Origin: Ruminococcus albus AD2013
GTDB taxonomy: Bacteria; Bacillota; Clostridia; Oscillospirales; Ruminococcaceae
Assembly (NCBI RefSeq): GCF_000526775.1
Contig: NZ_JAGS01000001.1
Coordinates: 2,108,001 to 2,172,000 of the forward strand
Direction: 5' to 3'
DNA: 64,000 nt
Of this stretch, positions 1 through 8,806 are shown one piece after another. How positions within the stretch are numbered: the first letter of the stretch is position 1; each line of letters begins with the position of its first letter. Under the pieces are notes generated by a model, which ran no database searches, had not been told where the DNA came from, and worked only from the letters and a program-made list of their open reading frames with translations. A program made the position numbers and the translations under genes.

Positions 1-1762
1 CCTTGAAGCCTTCGTTTCTGAGTTTATCCATCACCGAGAACAGTGACTGAGTATCCCCCGAGAAACAGGATTCTGTTATCTCTATCTCGACATCTCCCCT
101 GTAAACATCGTAGCAGTCCGCCGTTCTTATGATATTTTCAACGAACTTCGGCTGAGTGATATGATGCTGGCTGAAATTCACTGATATTGGCAGGACTTTT
201 CTGCCGTCATGCTTCCACTTTTCAAGGGTGCGCAGTACTTCGCCGTAGATAAAGAAATCAAGTTCATCGATATAGCCCACCTTTTCCAGCACGGGAATGA
301 ACTCGAAAGGCATTTTGTAAGTACCGTTGGGATTTCTCCACCTTGCAAGAGCTTCAGCGCCGATAATGACACGCTTTTCAAGATGGAACTTGGGCTGCAG
401 GAACATCTCTATCTGCCTGTTTTTGATAGCGGCGTGAAGTTCATTGCAGATGGACTGTTCGTAGAGTTTCTGCATCCTCATTCTCTGGGAATAGATACCG
501 CAGAGTATACTGCTGGAATGTTTCACGCTGCGCCTTGCAAGATTGGCGTTGTCGATGGCAGTGTTCAGTTCTATCTCGCCATCGGGGAGTATGTACATAC
601 CACAGGCGATGCGGATATCACCCGACGGAAATTTCTTCTTCTGCATCGTGGTGAACCTTACGTTCTGCTGTTCAACACTGCGTATCAGTGCAGGTCGGGT
701 CTTCGCCTTGCATAGACATATAAAGAAATCGGAATAGATGCGGCAGCCGATAATGAAGCTCGCACCGCCCCTGAGACAGTTGGTATAATCCCTCAGCATA
801 GCGTTGCCTGTTTCGTAGCCGAAGTTCTCGTTGACATATGAGAACTCGTTGATATCGGAATATACCAAGGCATAGACCATATCCTTTTCACGCTTTGCAA
901 GAATATCCATAGCCTGCTGAGTGAATCCCTTACGGTTGTAAAGTCCCGTCAGCTGGTCGGACTGGAGCAGGAACTTTATATACTCGGTATCGCTGTCGGA
1001 TTTGGTCGCCAGTGCTTTCAGCTTCTGGATATTTGAAAGTCTTCCGAAGACCTCTGTGACCTTGCCCGATTCGTCCGCAAAGCTGATATAAGCATCACTG
1101 TACCAGCAGTAGTCATCGTCATACGCCTTAGTTCTGAACTCCATAGTGCCTTTCATGGGCTTTTGGAGCGCTTCCTCCCAGGCATCGAAATAGGCATCTC
1201 TATCTTCGGGGTGGAGAAATTCCTCAGCCGCCCTTGTGCCGAGAAAATTTTCAAGACTGTTGTCATAATCCAGCCTGAACCTTGTGATACTTACGGTCAG
1301 GTGCATGATATCACGCTTTACCTCGTAATCATAGTATACATCATCGGTATTTTCAGCTATCATGTGCAGCTTGTCCCGCTGTTCCTGCACCTTGCGCATC
1401 AGCTTTTTATATTCATCGTCCAGTCTGTCATGACATCTGCAATCGCTGAATACTACCTGAACACGGCTCCTGTCGTTGATGATGCCGCAGCAGTGTATGA
1501 ATATGGAATGACCGTCGCGCGCTGTTATGGGCTGTCTTACGCAGAAAGCCCTGTTATCGTTAGCGGCATTGCTGACATATTCCTCTATATCTTCCCGCAC
1601 ATTCTCATCAAAAAGGGAGAAAAATGTAAGTTCATTTTCCAGAACATAATCATGGCTGTATCCCGTGTATCTGAAAAAATCATCGTCCACCGAAACTATC
1701 TTACCGCCCGCTGTGAAATCAACACAGCAAACACCTGCGCCGAGTCGGTATAGCTCTTCCAT
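1..1762 (-). CDS. PAS-PAS-GGDEF(degenerate)-EAL signalling protein, C-terminus cut by window edge
   Basis: Open frame on the minus strand from an ATG at 1762, preceded by a GGGGGTGAGCGA ribosome site, running off the left edge (587 codons visible). Residues ~1-120 and ~130-265 look like two PAS domains. A GGDEF domain follows (QLTGLYNRKGFT at its start) whose signature is replaced by RIYSDFF, so cyclase activity is probably lost. An EAL domain begins near residue 440 with the intact signature EALARW, then SVNFS and VEIEITES, which carry the expected metal-binding Asn/Glu residues. By family knowledge EAL domains hydrolyse c-di-GMP. I infer a cytoplasmic phosphodiesterase with PAS sensing and a regulatory GGDEF relic. 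No membrane segment is seen in the visible part. The protein family is certain; the catalytic state is inferred from motifs. Confidence 0.88.
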   Translation of the reverse strand, partial: MEELYRLGAGVCCVDFTAGGKIVSVDDDFFRYTGYSHDYVLENELTFFSLFDENVREDIEEYVSNAANDNRAFCVRQPITARDGHSIFIHCCGIINDRSRVQVVFSDCRCHDRLDDEYKKLMRKVQEQRDKLHMIAENTDDVYYDYEVKRDIMHLTVSITRFRLDYDNSLENFLGTRAAEEFLHPEDRDAYFDAWEEALQKPMKGTMEFRTKAYDDDYCWYSDAYISFADESGKVTEVFGRLSNIQKLKALATKSDSDTEYIKFLLQSDQLTGLYNRKGFTQQAMDILAKREKDMVYALVYSDINEFSYVNENFGYETGNAMLRDYTNCLRGGASFIIGCRIYSDFFICLCKAKTRPALIRSVEQQNVRFTTMQKKKFPSGDIRIACGMYILPDGEIELNTAIDNANLARRSVKHSSSILCGIYSQRMRMQKLYEQSICNELHAAIKNRQIEMFLQPKFHLEKRVIIGAEALARWRNPNGTYKMPFEFIPVLEKVGYIDELDFFIYGEVLRTLEKWKHDGRKVLPISVNFSQHHITQPKFVENIIRTADCYDVYRGDVEIEITESCFSGDTQSLFSVMDKLRNEGFK

Positions 1763-1891
1763 TCGCTCACCCCCTTGAAAATAAAAACGAGACGGATACT
1801 TACTTCTAGTTAATTGTATCACATATTTGTATTTTATTCAAGAGGAAAACAAATTTTCATTAAATTTGCACAATAAACATTTTTTGTATTT

Positions 1892-2404
1892 TTACAATTC
1901 ACCAAATGTGAATTTTCCGTTTTCCAGAATAAGATAGCTGTGAGCAGAATTCTCCTTCGGGATAGACACCGAGCCGGGATTGATATAGGTAAAATCACCG
2001 TGATCTTCGATAACAGGCACGTGCGTATGACCATGAAGAAGTATTGTACCCTTGCTCATCGGCGGCAGGTCATCACAATTGAATTTATGACCATGGGTGG
2101 CGAATATTGTTAAACCATCGGCACAGATAAGAGCATAATCAGCCAGTATCGGGAAATCCAGCACCATCTGGTCAACCTCGGTATCGCAGTTGCCGCGCAC
2201 GCAGAGTATCTTCTCTTTCAGTGGGTTCAGCATAGCGATGACTTTCTTGGGTGCATATTCCTCGGGCAGGTCATTGCGCGGACCGTGGTAGAGGATATCC
2301 CCCAGCAGGAGCATTTTCTCTGCACCGCTTTTTTCAAACGCCGCCAGCATTTTCTCGCACCAGTAAGCTGAACCATGTATATCGGAGGCTATAAAGAGTT
2401 TCAT
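1892..2404 (-). CDS. yfcE: YfcE/MJ0936-type metallophosphoesterase
   Basis: 170 residues, the usual length for the small YfcE-type phosphodiesterases. All metal-binding motifs are visible in order: ASDIHG (~7-11), LLGDILYHGPR (~34-44), VRGNCDTE (~69-76), ATHGHKF (~102-108) and LLHGHTHVP (~121-129). These bind two divalent metals. Family members hydrolyse phosphodiesters of poorly defined physiological substrate. The gene starts 20 bases after the end of folC on the same strand and is probably co-transcribed with it, but the pairing does not reveal a substrate. The family assignment is strong; the gene name follows the E. coli homologue. Confidence 0.88.
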   Translation of the reverse strand: MKLFIASDIHGSAYWCEKMLAAFEKSGAEKMLLLGDILYHGPRNDLPEEYAPKKVIAMLNPLKEKILCVRGNCDTEVDQMVLDFPILADYALICADGLTIFATHGHKFNCDDLPPMSKGTILLHGHTHVPVIEDHGDFTYINPGSVSIPKENSAHSYLILENGKFTFGEL

Positions 2405-2424
2405 ATTATCACGCTTTCTATCAA

Positions 2425-3696
2425 TCAGTTTTTATATATCTCATGAACTGCCGACACCAGGTAGAGGGAACCGCATATCAGTGTCAAGCCATCTTTATTC
2501 TGATGTTTCATATTTTCTATTTCAGTTAGCAGACCGTTCTGTGCAGGGATCGCTTTACCGCCGAGTGAGTTTATCAGCTCTGCAAGCTCTGCCGCATTTT
2601 CTGCGCGGTCGGAGAAACCGTCAACGGTGACAAAGCCGTCAACATGGTGTATCAGCACACTCAGAGCTTCACGCAGGTTCTTATCGCGGCACATACCTAT
2701 AACCGCGTGACAGGGACGCTTCCCTGCTATTACCTTTGCTAAGGCGCGTACACCGTCGGGATTATGTCCGCCGTCAACCATAACCAGAGGTTTGCGTGAG
2801 AGTATCTCCGTCCTGCCGGGCAGTACCGCATCAGCTATGCCCTCACGGATATCTTCATCGGTAAGGTCAAATATATCACGGAGTATCTCACAGCCCTCAA
2901 TGACCGAGAGGGCATTATCTGTCTGATGGATACCTGCCATTGAGGTATGGAAATTTCTGCCTTTATAGGTAAAGTTCGTGCCATCAAGTCCCGAATTTTG
3001 TACTGATATTTCATCCACATCCGGTATGACAAGCCGAGAACCCATTTCCATTGCCTTTTCAGCCACAACCAGCCTTACTTCATCGGTGTTGCCTGCGCTG
3101 AGGATACAAGGCACTCCCCTTTTGATTATCCCCGCTTTCTGGGCGGCTATGAGTTCGACCGTATCACCGAGTATGGCGGTATGGTCGAGGTCTACCTTGG
3201 TTATGACGGTCAGCAGAGGTGTGGTTATGATGTTTGTGCAGTCCAGCAGACCGCCCAGACCTGTTTCAAGCACAACGATATCACAGCCCTGTTCTTCAAA
3301 GTACAGGAAAGCTATCGCCTGAGTTATCTCAAACTGAGAGAAGCCCGTATCTTCGGGAAATTCTGATACTGCTTCATGGACTTTGTCTGCAAGTCTTGCA
3401 AGGGCTTCGCTGTCGATATTTCTGTCGTTCACCTGTATCCTGTCGGCGTACTCAATTATAAACGGCGAGGTAAAAAGTCCTGTTTTCAGCCCTGCACGGA
3501 CGAACACACCGTCAAACATACGGGCTGTGGAGCCCTTGCCGTTAGTGCCTGCTATATGCACGAATTTCAGCCTGTCCTGTGGGTCGCCTATTGCCGACAT
3601 AAGCATTTTTATCCTGCTCAGGTCTTTAACGGACTTGCCCGAATGTGAGAACCCGAATATGTATTCTATCGCCTTTTCGTTACTGTATTCAAACAT
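2425..3696 (-). CDS. folC: Bifunctional folylpolyglutamate synthase/dihydrofolate synthase
   Basis: 423 residues, a normal FolC length. It adds glutamate to folates (and to dihydropteroate) in the cytoplasm using ATP. The Mur-ligase-type P-loop HIAGTNGKGSTAR lies at ~47-59, followed by TSPFI and the ETGLGG segment (~141-146). The carbamylated-lysine region and the C-terminal MVDGGHNPDG motif (~308-316) typical of FolC are present. The start ATG follows a TAGGAGAAAACA ribosome site. It is separated from the upstream ROK gene by a strong terminator, so it needs its own promoter or read-through. yfcE lies directly downstream. Confidence 0.93.
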   Translation of the reverse strand: MFEYSNEKAIEYIFGFSHSGKSVKDLSRIKMLMSAIGDPQDRLKFVHIAGTNGKGSTARMFDGVFVRAGLKTGLFTSPFIIEYADRIQVNDRNIDSEALARLADKVHEAVSEFPEDTGFSQFEITQAIAFLYFEEQGCDIVVLETGLGGLLDCTNIITTPLLTVITKVDLDHTAILGDTVELIAAQKAGIIKRGVPCILSAGNTDEVRLVVAEKAMEMGSRLVIPDVDEISVQNSGLDGTNFTYKGRNFHTSMAGIHQTDNALSVIEGCEILRDIFDLTDEDIREGIADAVLPGRTEILSRKPLVMVDGGHNPDGVRALAKVIAGKRPCHAVIGMCRDKNLREALSVLIHHVDGFVTVDGFSDRAENAAELAELINSLGGKAIPAQNGLLTEIENMKHQNKDGLTLICGSLYLVSAVHEIYKN

Positions 3697-3707
3697 TGTT
3701 TTCTCCT

Positions 3708-3739
3708 AAAAAATCCCCGAGAGCATTTACCCTCGGGGA
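3708..3739 (-). terminator. Rho-independent terminator of the ROK gene
   Basis: On the minus strand CCCCGAG pairs with CTCGGGG around a loop of about ten bases and is followed by ATTTTTT. It sits 12 bases past the ROK stop codon and just ahead of the folC ribosome site. Confidence 0.85.
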
Positions 3740-3750
3740 AGATTTAATCA

Positions 3751-4995
3751 TTAATTTGCATCGAAGCCGCCGCGGTTGAAGAACAGTTCTCTGATAGCCA
3801 GAGCGCAGCCCGACAGGAAGCGGTGCTTGTCTTCGATTATGGAAGTCTCGATCTTGCCTGCAACCAGGGGACCACCTATCTCATTGAGGGCATTTCTGAT
3901 GCGGTTGAAATCCACCTCGCTGTTGGTATGGTTGGTAAAGTGGTGCAGAACTATCTTCTGAGGATTGGTGGAGAAATAAAGGTTGTTTATCAGCACAGCG
4001 GTCAGCTTGATCTCGCTGTCGATAACTTCCTTGACAGCAGGGTCATCCTTGTCGTATGCTGTCTGCACCATATCCATTTTAACATTTTTGAAGTTGCCCT
4101 TGGAAGCCTCATAGAGGTAAGGGGTCTTATCGGGAGAATATACCTCGCTCAGCTTGACAAATGTAGCCGCAGGAGTAATCTCATTCTCAACACAGCCGCG
4201 TCTTCCGCACTTTTCACATACTCTCTCGCTGTAAGGATTGATTATCATCTTATCAACGAAGCCTGTTCTGTTATCATACGAAACGATAGGCTCGTTGAGG
4301 TTTGTTACAACGAAGTTCATGTTATTGCCGTACTGCAGGAAAGCTATGTTCTGTCTGTTGGGATCCTTGGTCTTGAGGAAGTCGATGTTCGCCATAGCGG
4401 TGCCCTTGACAGAGTTATCAAACACCAGAGGCAGATCGGTATAGCCCCTGATAAGGTTGCGTACCTTTGTATAATCGGGGATACCGTCCTTGACTTCAAC
4501 GCCAAGCTTCTCATACATTGTGGGGAATACGCCGAAACCTATACCCAGGATAGAATTCTTATCCAGGCAGTTATCAGCCAGTACTTCCTTTATGGACTTT
4601 CTTACAAAGTCAAAGATAGCATTGTACTCGATGGTATGATCTATCGAAAGATTTCTCTTATCAAGCACTGCGCCTGCCAGAGTGGAAAGACCCACGCTGA
4701 CTATATCCTCTTCAAGAGTTACGCCGATAACGAACTTATAGTGATGATTGATATCTATAAGTATCTTCTTTCTGCCGCGGGGCGCCTTCTCGGTGATGTG
4801 CTTATACTCGCCTATCTCCTGGATAATGCCCTGCTCGATCATCTCATTTGTAATAATAGTTACAGCTGCCCTGGTAAGTTCCAAGGTGCCTGCGATATCT
4901 ATTCGCGATGTCGGTCCCCTCTGCTTCAGAATTTTGAGGACCTGCATTCTGTTTCGCCTTTTCAGGTCGAGTTTACTGATACCATGCTGTTCCAT
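3751..4995 (-). CDS. ROK-family transcriptional regulator (XylR/NagC type)
   Basis: 414 residues. The N-terminal ~75 residues form a winged helix-turn-helix (MQVLKILKQRGPTSRIDIA, then LTRAAVTIITNEMIEQGIIQE). The remainder is a ROK sugar-kinase-like fold. The ROK zinc cluster is visible as CEKCGRRGCVE (~258-268). The kinase phosphate-binding motif is poorly conserved, as expected for a regulator rather than a sugar kinase. The ligand is unknown. The gene is monocistronic, with its own terminator and about 330 bases of upstream noncoding DNA, and no sugar-catabolism genes flank it. The start is fixed by GGAGGGAACAGGGAT before ATG. Confidence 0.87.
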   Translation of the reverse strand: MEQHGISKLDLKRRNRMQVLKILKQRGPTSRIDIAGTLELTRAAVTIITNEMIEQGIIQEIGEYKHITEKAPRGRKKILIDINHHYKFVIGVTLEEDIVSVGLSTLAGAVLDKRNLSIDHTIEYNAIFDFVRKSIKEVLADNCLDKNSILGIGFGVFPTMYEKLGVEVKDGIPDYTKVRNLIRGYTDLPLVFDNSVKGTAMANIDFLKTKDPNRQNIAFLQYGNNMNFVVTNLNEPIVSYDNRTGFVDKMIINPYSERVCEKCGRRGCVENEITPAATFVKLSEVYSPDKTPYLYEASKGNFKNVKMDMVQTAYDKDDPAVKEVIDSEIKLTAVLINNLYFSTNPQKIVLHHFTNHTNSEVDFNRIRNALNEIGGPLVAGKIETSIIEDKHRFLSGCALAIRELFFNRGGFDAN

Positions 4996-5167
4996 ATCCC
5001 TGTTCCCTCCGAACCATATATTTATTGTAAGTTTGTAAGATAGTTTAATATAATCCTTTGGATTTAATTATATCAGATAATTATTAACTCATTATGAACA
5101 TTCAATTAGAATTTAACCAACGTGTCAAGTTTTACAAATTGTTAAAATCCGTTTACACTTAGTGCAA

Positions 5168-5200
5168 ATCCCACAAACCTCGATAGGAAATTTGTGGGAT
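5168..5200. repeat. Ten-bp inverted repeat upstream of the ROK gene
   Basis: ATCCCACAAA and TTTGTGGGAT form a perfect 10-bp inverted repeat around a 13-base spacer, about 170 bases upstream of the ROK start. It could be an operator or part of a transcription end. No T-run follows on either strand. Confidence 0.6.
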
Positions 5201-5217
5201 AATACTGAACATATTAT

Positions 5218-5321
5218 TTATAGTAAACGACATTGAAATTGCTACTTTGCAAACTTCGCAAAAGCATATATCGAACTTTTACTCGTTTTCAAAGTGCAAT
5301 TTCTAATGTCGTTAACTATAA
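5218..5321. repeat. 104-bp long inverted-repeat element (MITE-like)
   Basis: The two ends read TTATAGTAAACGACATT and, on the other strand, TTATAGTTAACGACATT. Pairing continues inward through GAAATTGC(TA)CTTTG, so almost the whole 104 bases can fold into one hairpin. It ends six bases past the ydbC stop codon. There is no coding capacity. The shape is that of a miniature inverted-repeat element, but a large terminator for ydbC is also possible. No second copy was noticed in this window. Confidence 0.6.
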
Positions 5322-5326
5322 CGATA

Positions 5327-5575
5327 TTACAGCATCTGAGATTCGTCAATATCGTCTTCTACCTCGCCGTTGAGGATATCTTTCAGGGTAGCCAGCTCCT
5401 CATCGGTAAGTGTTACGCCCTTAGCCATTCTTGTATGGTCGGGTGACCAGTCTCTGATATCGTACTTTGCAGGGTGATCTCCCCAGCTTACCTTGTTCAG
5501 CTCCTTGGTCCAGCCCTTAGCGTTTTCGGAAAGCACACCTACGTGCTCCACGATCTCAAATTTCAGTTCTGCCAT
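5327..5575 (-). CDS. ydbC: YdbC/PC4-like single-stranded-DNA-binding protein
   Basis: 82 residues. The pattern LKFEIVEHVGVLSEN, then GWTKELNKVSWG and KYDIRDWSPDHTRMAKGVTLTDEE, matches the bacterial YdbC family. This is a small relative of the eukaryotic transcription coactivator PC4 that folds as a dimeric single-stranded-nucleic-acid-binding beta sheet. The cellular role is not established. It sits 20 bases downstream of the flippase gene and is probably the last gene of that transcript. The C-terminus is acidic (EVEDDIDESQ). Confidence 0.85.
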   Translation of the reverse strand: MAELKFEIVEHVGVLSENAKGWTKELNKVSWGDHPAKYDIRDWSPDHTRMAKGVTLTDEELATLKDILNGEVEDDIDESQML

Positions 5576-5595
5576 ATTTATCTCTCCTTAATGTA

Positions 5596-7596
5596 TTATT
5601 GACTGTCGGACTTCTTGCCGGCAGGCAGTTCGCTTGTTGAAGTACCGTTCTTCCCGCGGCGTACCGGTATCATGCCGGTGATCTTGTCGAGGGGTCCCAG
5701 AGTACCGTATTCGATATAATCAAGTGCAAATTCGGCTATCATTCTGCGGTAGATGACCATAAGCGCGATAAGCTGTATCAGGAACAGGAACCAGCCCAGA
5801 TCACTGAGTATCAGCGAGCCGAGGAACAGGTCGAAAGAAGCTACCGTCATGGCGATATAACGCTTCTTCCTGTATATAATTATCGGTGCCGCACACATGA
5901 TGAACAGCACTCCCGCCCCGAAAATATGACCGAATATCAGCCATATCAGTGCCGAACACAGCACCTGACAGAACAGGAATATCTTTGGCGCATCTATCTT
6001 TATGCCGAGGGCATAGCCCGCAGCCAGCACAAGTATCAGCGGAACGCACTTGAACAGCAGGTTAAGTCCCGCAAATGCCACAACTCCCGCGGCGATGAAC
6101 GAAAGCTTCTTTGTGCCGAGGTTCGTTACCTTCTCCGCTATGCGCTTTGGCATAAAGCGGAAGAACAGGCTGTTTATGGACTCCATATTGATAACGAACA
6201 CCGCACAGAACATCGCTAGTACCACAAGGTACAGCAGCTTGTGGTGCATGAGGTCGGTTTCCTTAACGAGTACAGCCGTCATCATCATGACAAGCACATT
6301 GCTGACTATCATCTTGCGGATATCCATTCTGAAAGGCACTATCTTTTTAGAATCGAAAGCGCGTATGATGAAAACCGTCATATAGCTTGCGATAGTCGAA
6401 AGAGGCGGACCGTACAGACCTATTGTAGGTATCAGCACGATATTCAGCCCCACGTTTATAACACCCGATATAAGGCTGGTGAACAGCGAGCGCTTTGTCA
6501 GCTTGCTTGCCAGATAGATACTGCCCATGAATGTGGTCAGGCAGGAGAATATAGTGGAATATATCAGCAGAGGCGAATACTTGACGCATTCACGAAATTC
6601 TTCGCCTATCCAGACATTCGTTATGGGCTGTACGATGAGCAGACAGCCTGCCGCAAGAATATAAAGCAGGCTCTGGTTGAAATCAAATACCTTTTCGTAG
6701 AACTTATCCCTGTCCTCGGAATCGTTCTCGGTTATGGCGGACATATTCCACGCCTGCCCGAACATCATATAGACCGTAGCCACAAGGTTCGGTATCTTGT
6801 ACGCCGCAGAAAGCACGCCGTTCCTGTCCTCACCGATGTAGTGTACTGTCATGAAGCTGTCTGAGCTGTTTGTTATCAGCCACAGCAGCTGTGCAGGTAT
6901 CAGCGGTACTGAATACTGGAGCATAGTATGCAGGAGTTCCCTGTCGATATCCTTGAAGTCGATATACCGCCACAGTTTGGCGGCAAAGGTCACGAATACC
7001 GCAGTTATCGCATCGGACAAGATGGTGGAGAGCAGGTACTTCTGTATACCCGTGTTCGCCCCGAGGAAATTTTCCGGGAGCACAAGGTAGAACAGAACCA
7101 TGAAAAACAGTGTGAAGAACGTGGCGACTATGCCCGCCACTGCGAAGAGCCGCACTTTTTCCATTGCCCTCACGAATGTCGTATACAATGTCTTTATACC
7201 TGACATTAATACATACATAAACAGCAAGACCGCGTAGCCGCTTATCCATTTATCCGCCACTCCGATAAGGCTCACCAGCCCGAGAATTGCCGCAAACAAC
7301 AGCATACCCGCACCGCACACCAGATTTCCCAGTGTGAATACCTTTTTCTTGTCGTAAGCCTTGTCCAGACCGAAGCGTATTATAGCTTCGCTGATGGTCA
7401 TAGTAGCGAGGGGTATTATCCAGTTGGCTATCTGGGTGAGGTAATCAGTCCTGCCAAGTTCCGACTGTGTCAGATGTTTGGTATAAATCGGCACAAGCAG
7501 CAGCACCAGCACTTTTGAGCTGAATGAGCCGATGGCAAAGACGATGGTATTCATCATCAGCTTGCCGTAGCTTGAGCCTATCCTTTTTTCACTCAT
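5596..7596 (-). CDS. Wzx/MurJ-superfamily flippase with an extra C-terminal membrane domain
   Basis: 666 residues, a polytopic membrane protein. Residues ~1-430 follow the polysaccharide-transporter (MOP superfamily) pattern, with about 12 hydrophobic segments and the family-typical opening GKLMMNTIVFAIGSFSSK. These proteins flip lipid-linked oligosaccharides across the cytoplasmic membrane. A further ~200 residues include several extra hydrophobic segments (about 480-620) and a short polar tail, making the protein longer than the usual ~430-500 residues. No glycosyltransferases adjoin it, so the cargo is unknown. The start ATG follows AGGGAAAGATAA. Confidence 0.8.
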   Translation of the reverse strand: MSEKRIGSSYGKLMMNTIVFAIGSFSSKVLVLLLVPIYTKHLTQSELGRTDYLTQIANWIIPLATMTISEAIIRFGLDKAYDKKKVFTLGNLVCGAGMLLFAAILGLVSLIGVADKWISGYAVLLFMYVLMSGIKTLYTTFVRAMEKVRLFAVAGIVATFFTLFFMVLFYLVLPENFLGANTGIQKYLLSTILSDAITAVFVTFAAKLWRYIDFKDIDRELLHTMLQYSVPLIPAQLLWLITNSSDSFMTVHYIGEDRNGVLSAAYKIPNLVATVYMMFGQAWNMSAITENDSEDRDKFYEKVFDFNQSLLYILAAGCLLIVQPITNVWIGEEFRECVKYSPLLIYSTIFSCLTTFMGSIYLASKLTKRSLFTSLISGVINVGLNIVLIPTIGLYGPPLSTIASYMTVFIIRAFDSKKIVPFRMDIRKMIVSNVLVMMMTAVLVKETDLMHHKLLYLVVLAMFCAVFVINMESINSLFFRFMPKRIAEKVTNLGTKKLSFIAAGVVAFAGLNLLFKCVPLILVLAAGYALGIKIDAPKIFLFCQVLCSALIWLIFGHIFGAGVLFIMCAAPIIIYRKKRYIAMTVASFDLFLGSLILSDLGWFLFLIQLIALMVIYRRMIAEFALDYIEYGTLGPLDKITGMIPVRRGKNGTSTSELPAGKKSDSQ

Positions 7597-7713
7597 TTAT
7601 CTTTCCCTCATTATTTATTGAGATACTATATTAGTATAACACATATCCGCCATTATTGCAAGAATTTTATAAACAAATTTTCTGCAAGAGTGCCGCAGAT
7701 TTTATGCGGAGGG

Positions 7714-8292
7714 TCAAGCCTGTTCATCGAGGGTGAGGTCGTAGGCGGGAATGAATTCTTCCATGAACACCTCGACTTCGGGTATAGCCAGCTTGTGTAT
7801 GGCTTCGATGGTGGCTTTTTCAGCCGATGCGAAATCTGCATTACCCATCTTGCGCTCCTCGATGCACTTTATCAGCGCCGAGAGCTTATCTGCGCCTTTC
7901 ACCAGTTTCCAGAGCTCTTTCTCCTCTTCGGTGGGGGAAAGCAGTGGTTCGTAGTATTTTTTAAGGTCATCGGGAAGATAGCTGATAAGGGTGTTTTTCG
8001 CCTTTTCCTCTACCTCGTTATAGGCACCTTTTATCTCCTTGCTGTAATACTTTATGGGTGTGGGCAGGTCGCCTGTGATTATCTCGGTGGTATCGTGATA
8101 CATCGCCAGAAGTGCGCATCTTTCGGCATTAACGTTACCGCCGAAGCGCTCGTTGCGGATAAGCGCCAATGCATGGGCGATGAAAGCGGTCTCCAGAGAA
8201 TGTTCGCTGATATTCTCCTTGATGGTATTGCGCATAAGTGCCCAGCGGTTGATATATTTCATACGTGATACAACGGCAAAAAATCTGTCCAT
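7714..8292 (-). CDS. yfbR: YfbR-like HD-domain 5'-deoxynucleotidase
   Basis: 192 residues. The HD metal motifs are visible: NISEHSLE (~27-34), then MYHDTTEI (~71-78) and a downstream Asp in GADKLSA (~138-144). By homology to E. coli YfbR it dephosphorylates deoxyribonucleoside 5'-monophosphates in the cytoplasm. Start ATG with AAGGAG upstream. It is separated from the flippase gene by ~115 noncoding bases. Monocistronic appearance; upstream is the hairpin-rich gene-free patch. Confidence 0.87.
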   Translation of the reverse strand: MDRFFAVVSRMKYINRWALMRNTIKENISEHSLETAFIAHALALIRNERFGGNVNAERCALLAMYHDTTEIITGDLPTPIKYYSKEIKGAYNEVEEKAKNTLISYLPDDLKKYYEPLLSPTEEEKELWKLVKGADKLSALIKCIEERKMGNADFASAEKATIEAIHKLAIPEVEVFMEEFIPAYDLTLDEQA

Positions 8293-8380
8293 ATTTATGT
8301 ACTCCTTATGATGATTTGGGTTGGGGGTTCAATAGCATTATAGCACCGTGAGAGAGGTATGTCAATAAGGGGGCTGTTGT

Positions 8381-8770
8381 CACGTGGTTTGTGATTTAGA
8401 TTTACGTACTGCGGGTGGGTCGCCCCTTGCGGGTCGAGCCGTCAAAGGCGCTTCGCTGTTTGACGGCGGGCGCGGGCAATATTTACGCGGGTAGTTTGTG
8501 CGGGGCTTTAGTTTTGCTCACGCTCGGAGTTTTCGGATTGCCCGCGCCCTATTGGTCGGAAGTTTGTTTCGCTATTTATCGCTTTGTTGCCGCGTCGCTT
8601 TTGTTCCTTGACCGAGAGGCTCTGCCCTCAACAGTCAGCTTTGCTGATTGTGGCTCCCCGCAAGCCTTTCGCGAAAGGCTTGACCCAAAGCTCCCCTCCT
8701 TGGCATACTTACCCACCTACGTGGTTGCCCTGCCAACAATTATGAATTATGAATTATGAATTGTGAATTA
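8381..8770. repeat. GC-rich, hairpin-dense gene-free patch with short direct repeats
   Basis: No credible gene is seen; a plus-strand open frame inside (8415-8759) lacks a ribosome site and resembles no protein I know. The patch is clearly richer in G+C than its surroundings. It holds several local palindromes, including the perfect AAGCCTTTCGCGAAAGGCTT (8662-8681) and GTCAAA...TTTGAC near 8440-8465. Its borders carry related sequences (ACGT..GGGTGGGT near 8403 and ACCCACCTACGT near 8711 in opposite orientation). It ends with three tandem copies of TTATGAA (8738-8760). It looks like a repeat-type intergenic element. Confidence 0.5.
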
Positions 8771-8801
8771 AAAAAGCGCCCCGAAAAATCAAGAGGCGCT
8801 C
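8769..8801 (-). terminator. Terminator of fakA
   Basis: On the minus strand AGCGCCTC pairs with GGGGCGCT and is followed by TTTTTAATT, six bases past the fakA stop codon. Confidence 0.85.
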
Positions 8802-8806
8802 TCTTA

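Noticed and set aside
3823..5043. Long open frame (406 codons) antisense to the ROK gene
   Set aside because: It mirrors the ROK coding frame, has no ribosome site and resembles no known protein; codon bias of the real gene keeps it open.
8415..8759. 114-codon open frame in the GC-rich patch
   Set aside because: No ribosome site, crosses several palindromes and looks unlike any protein.
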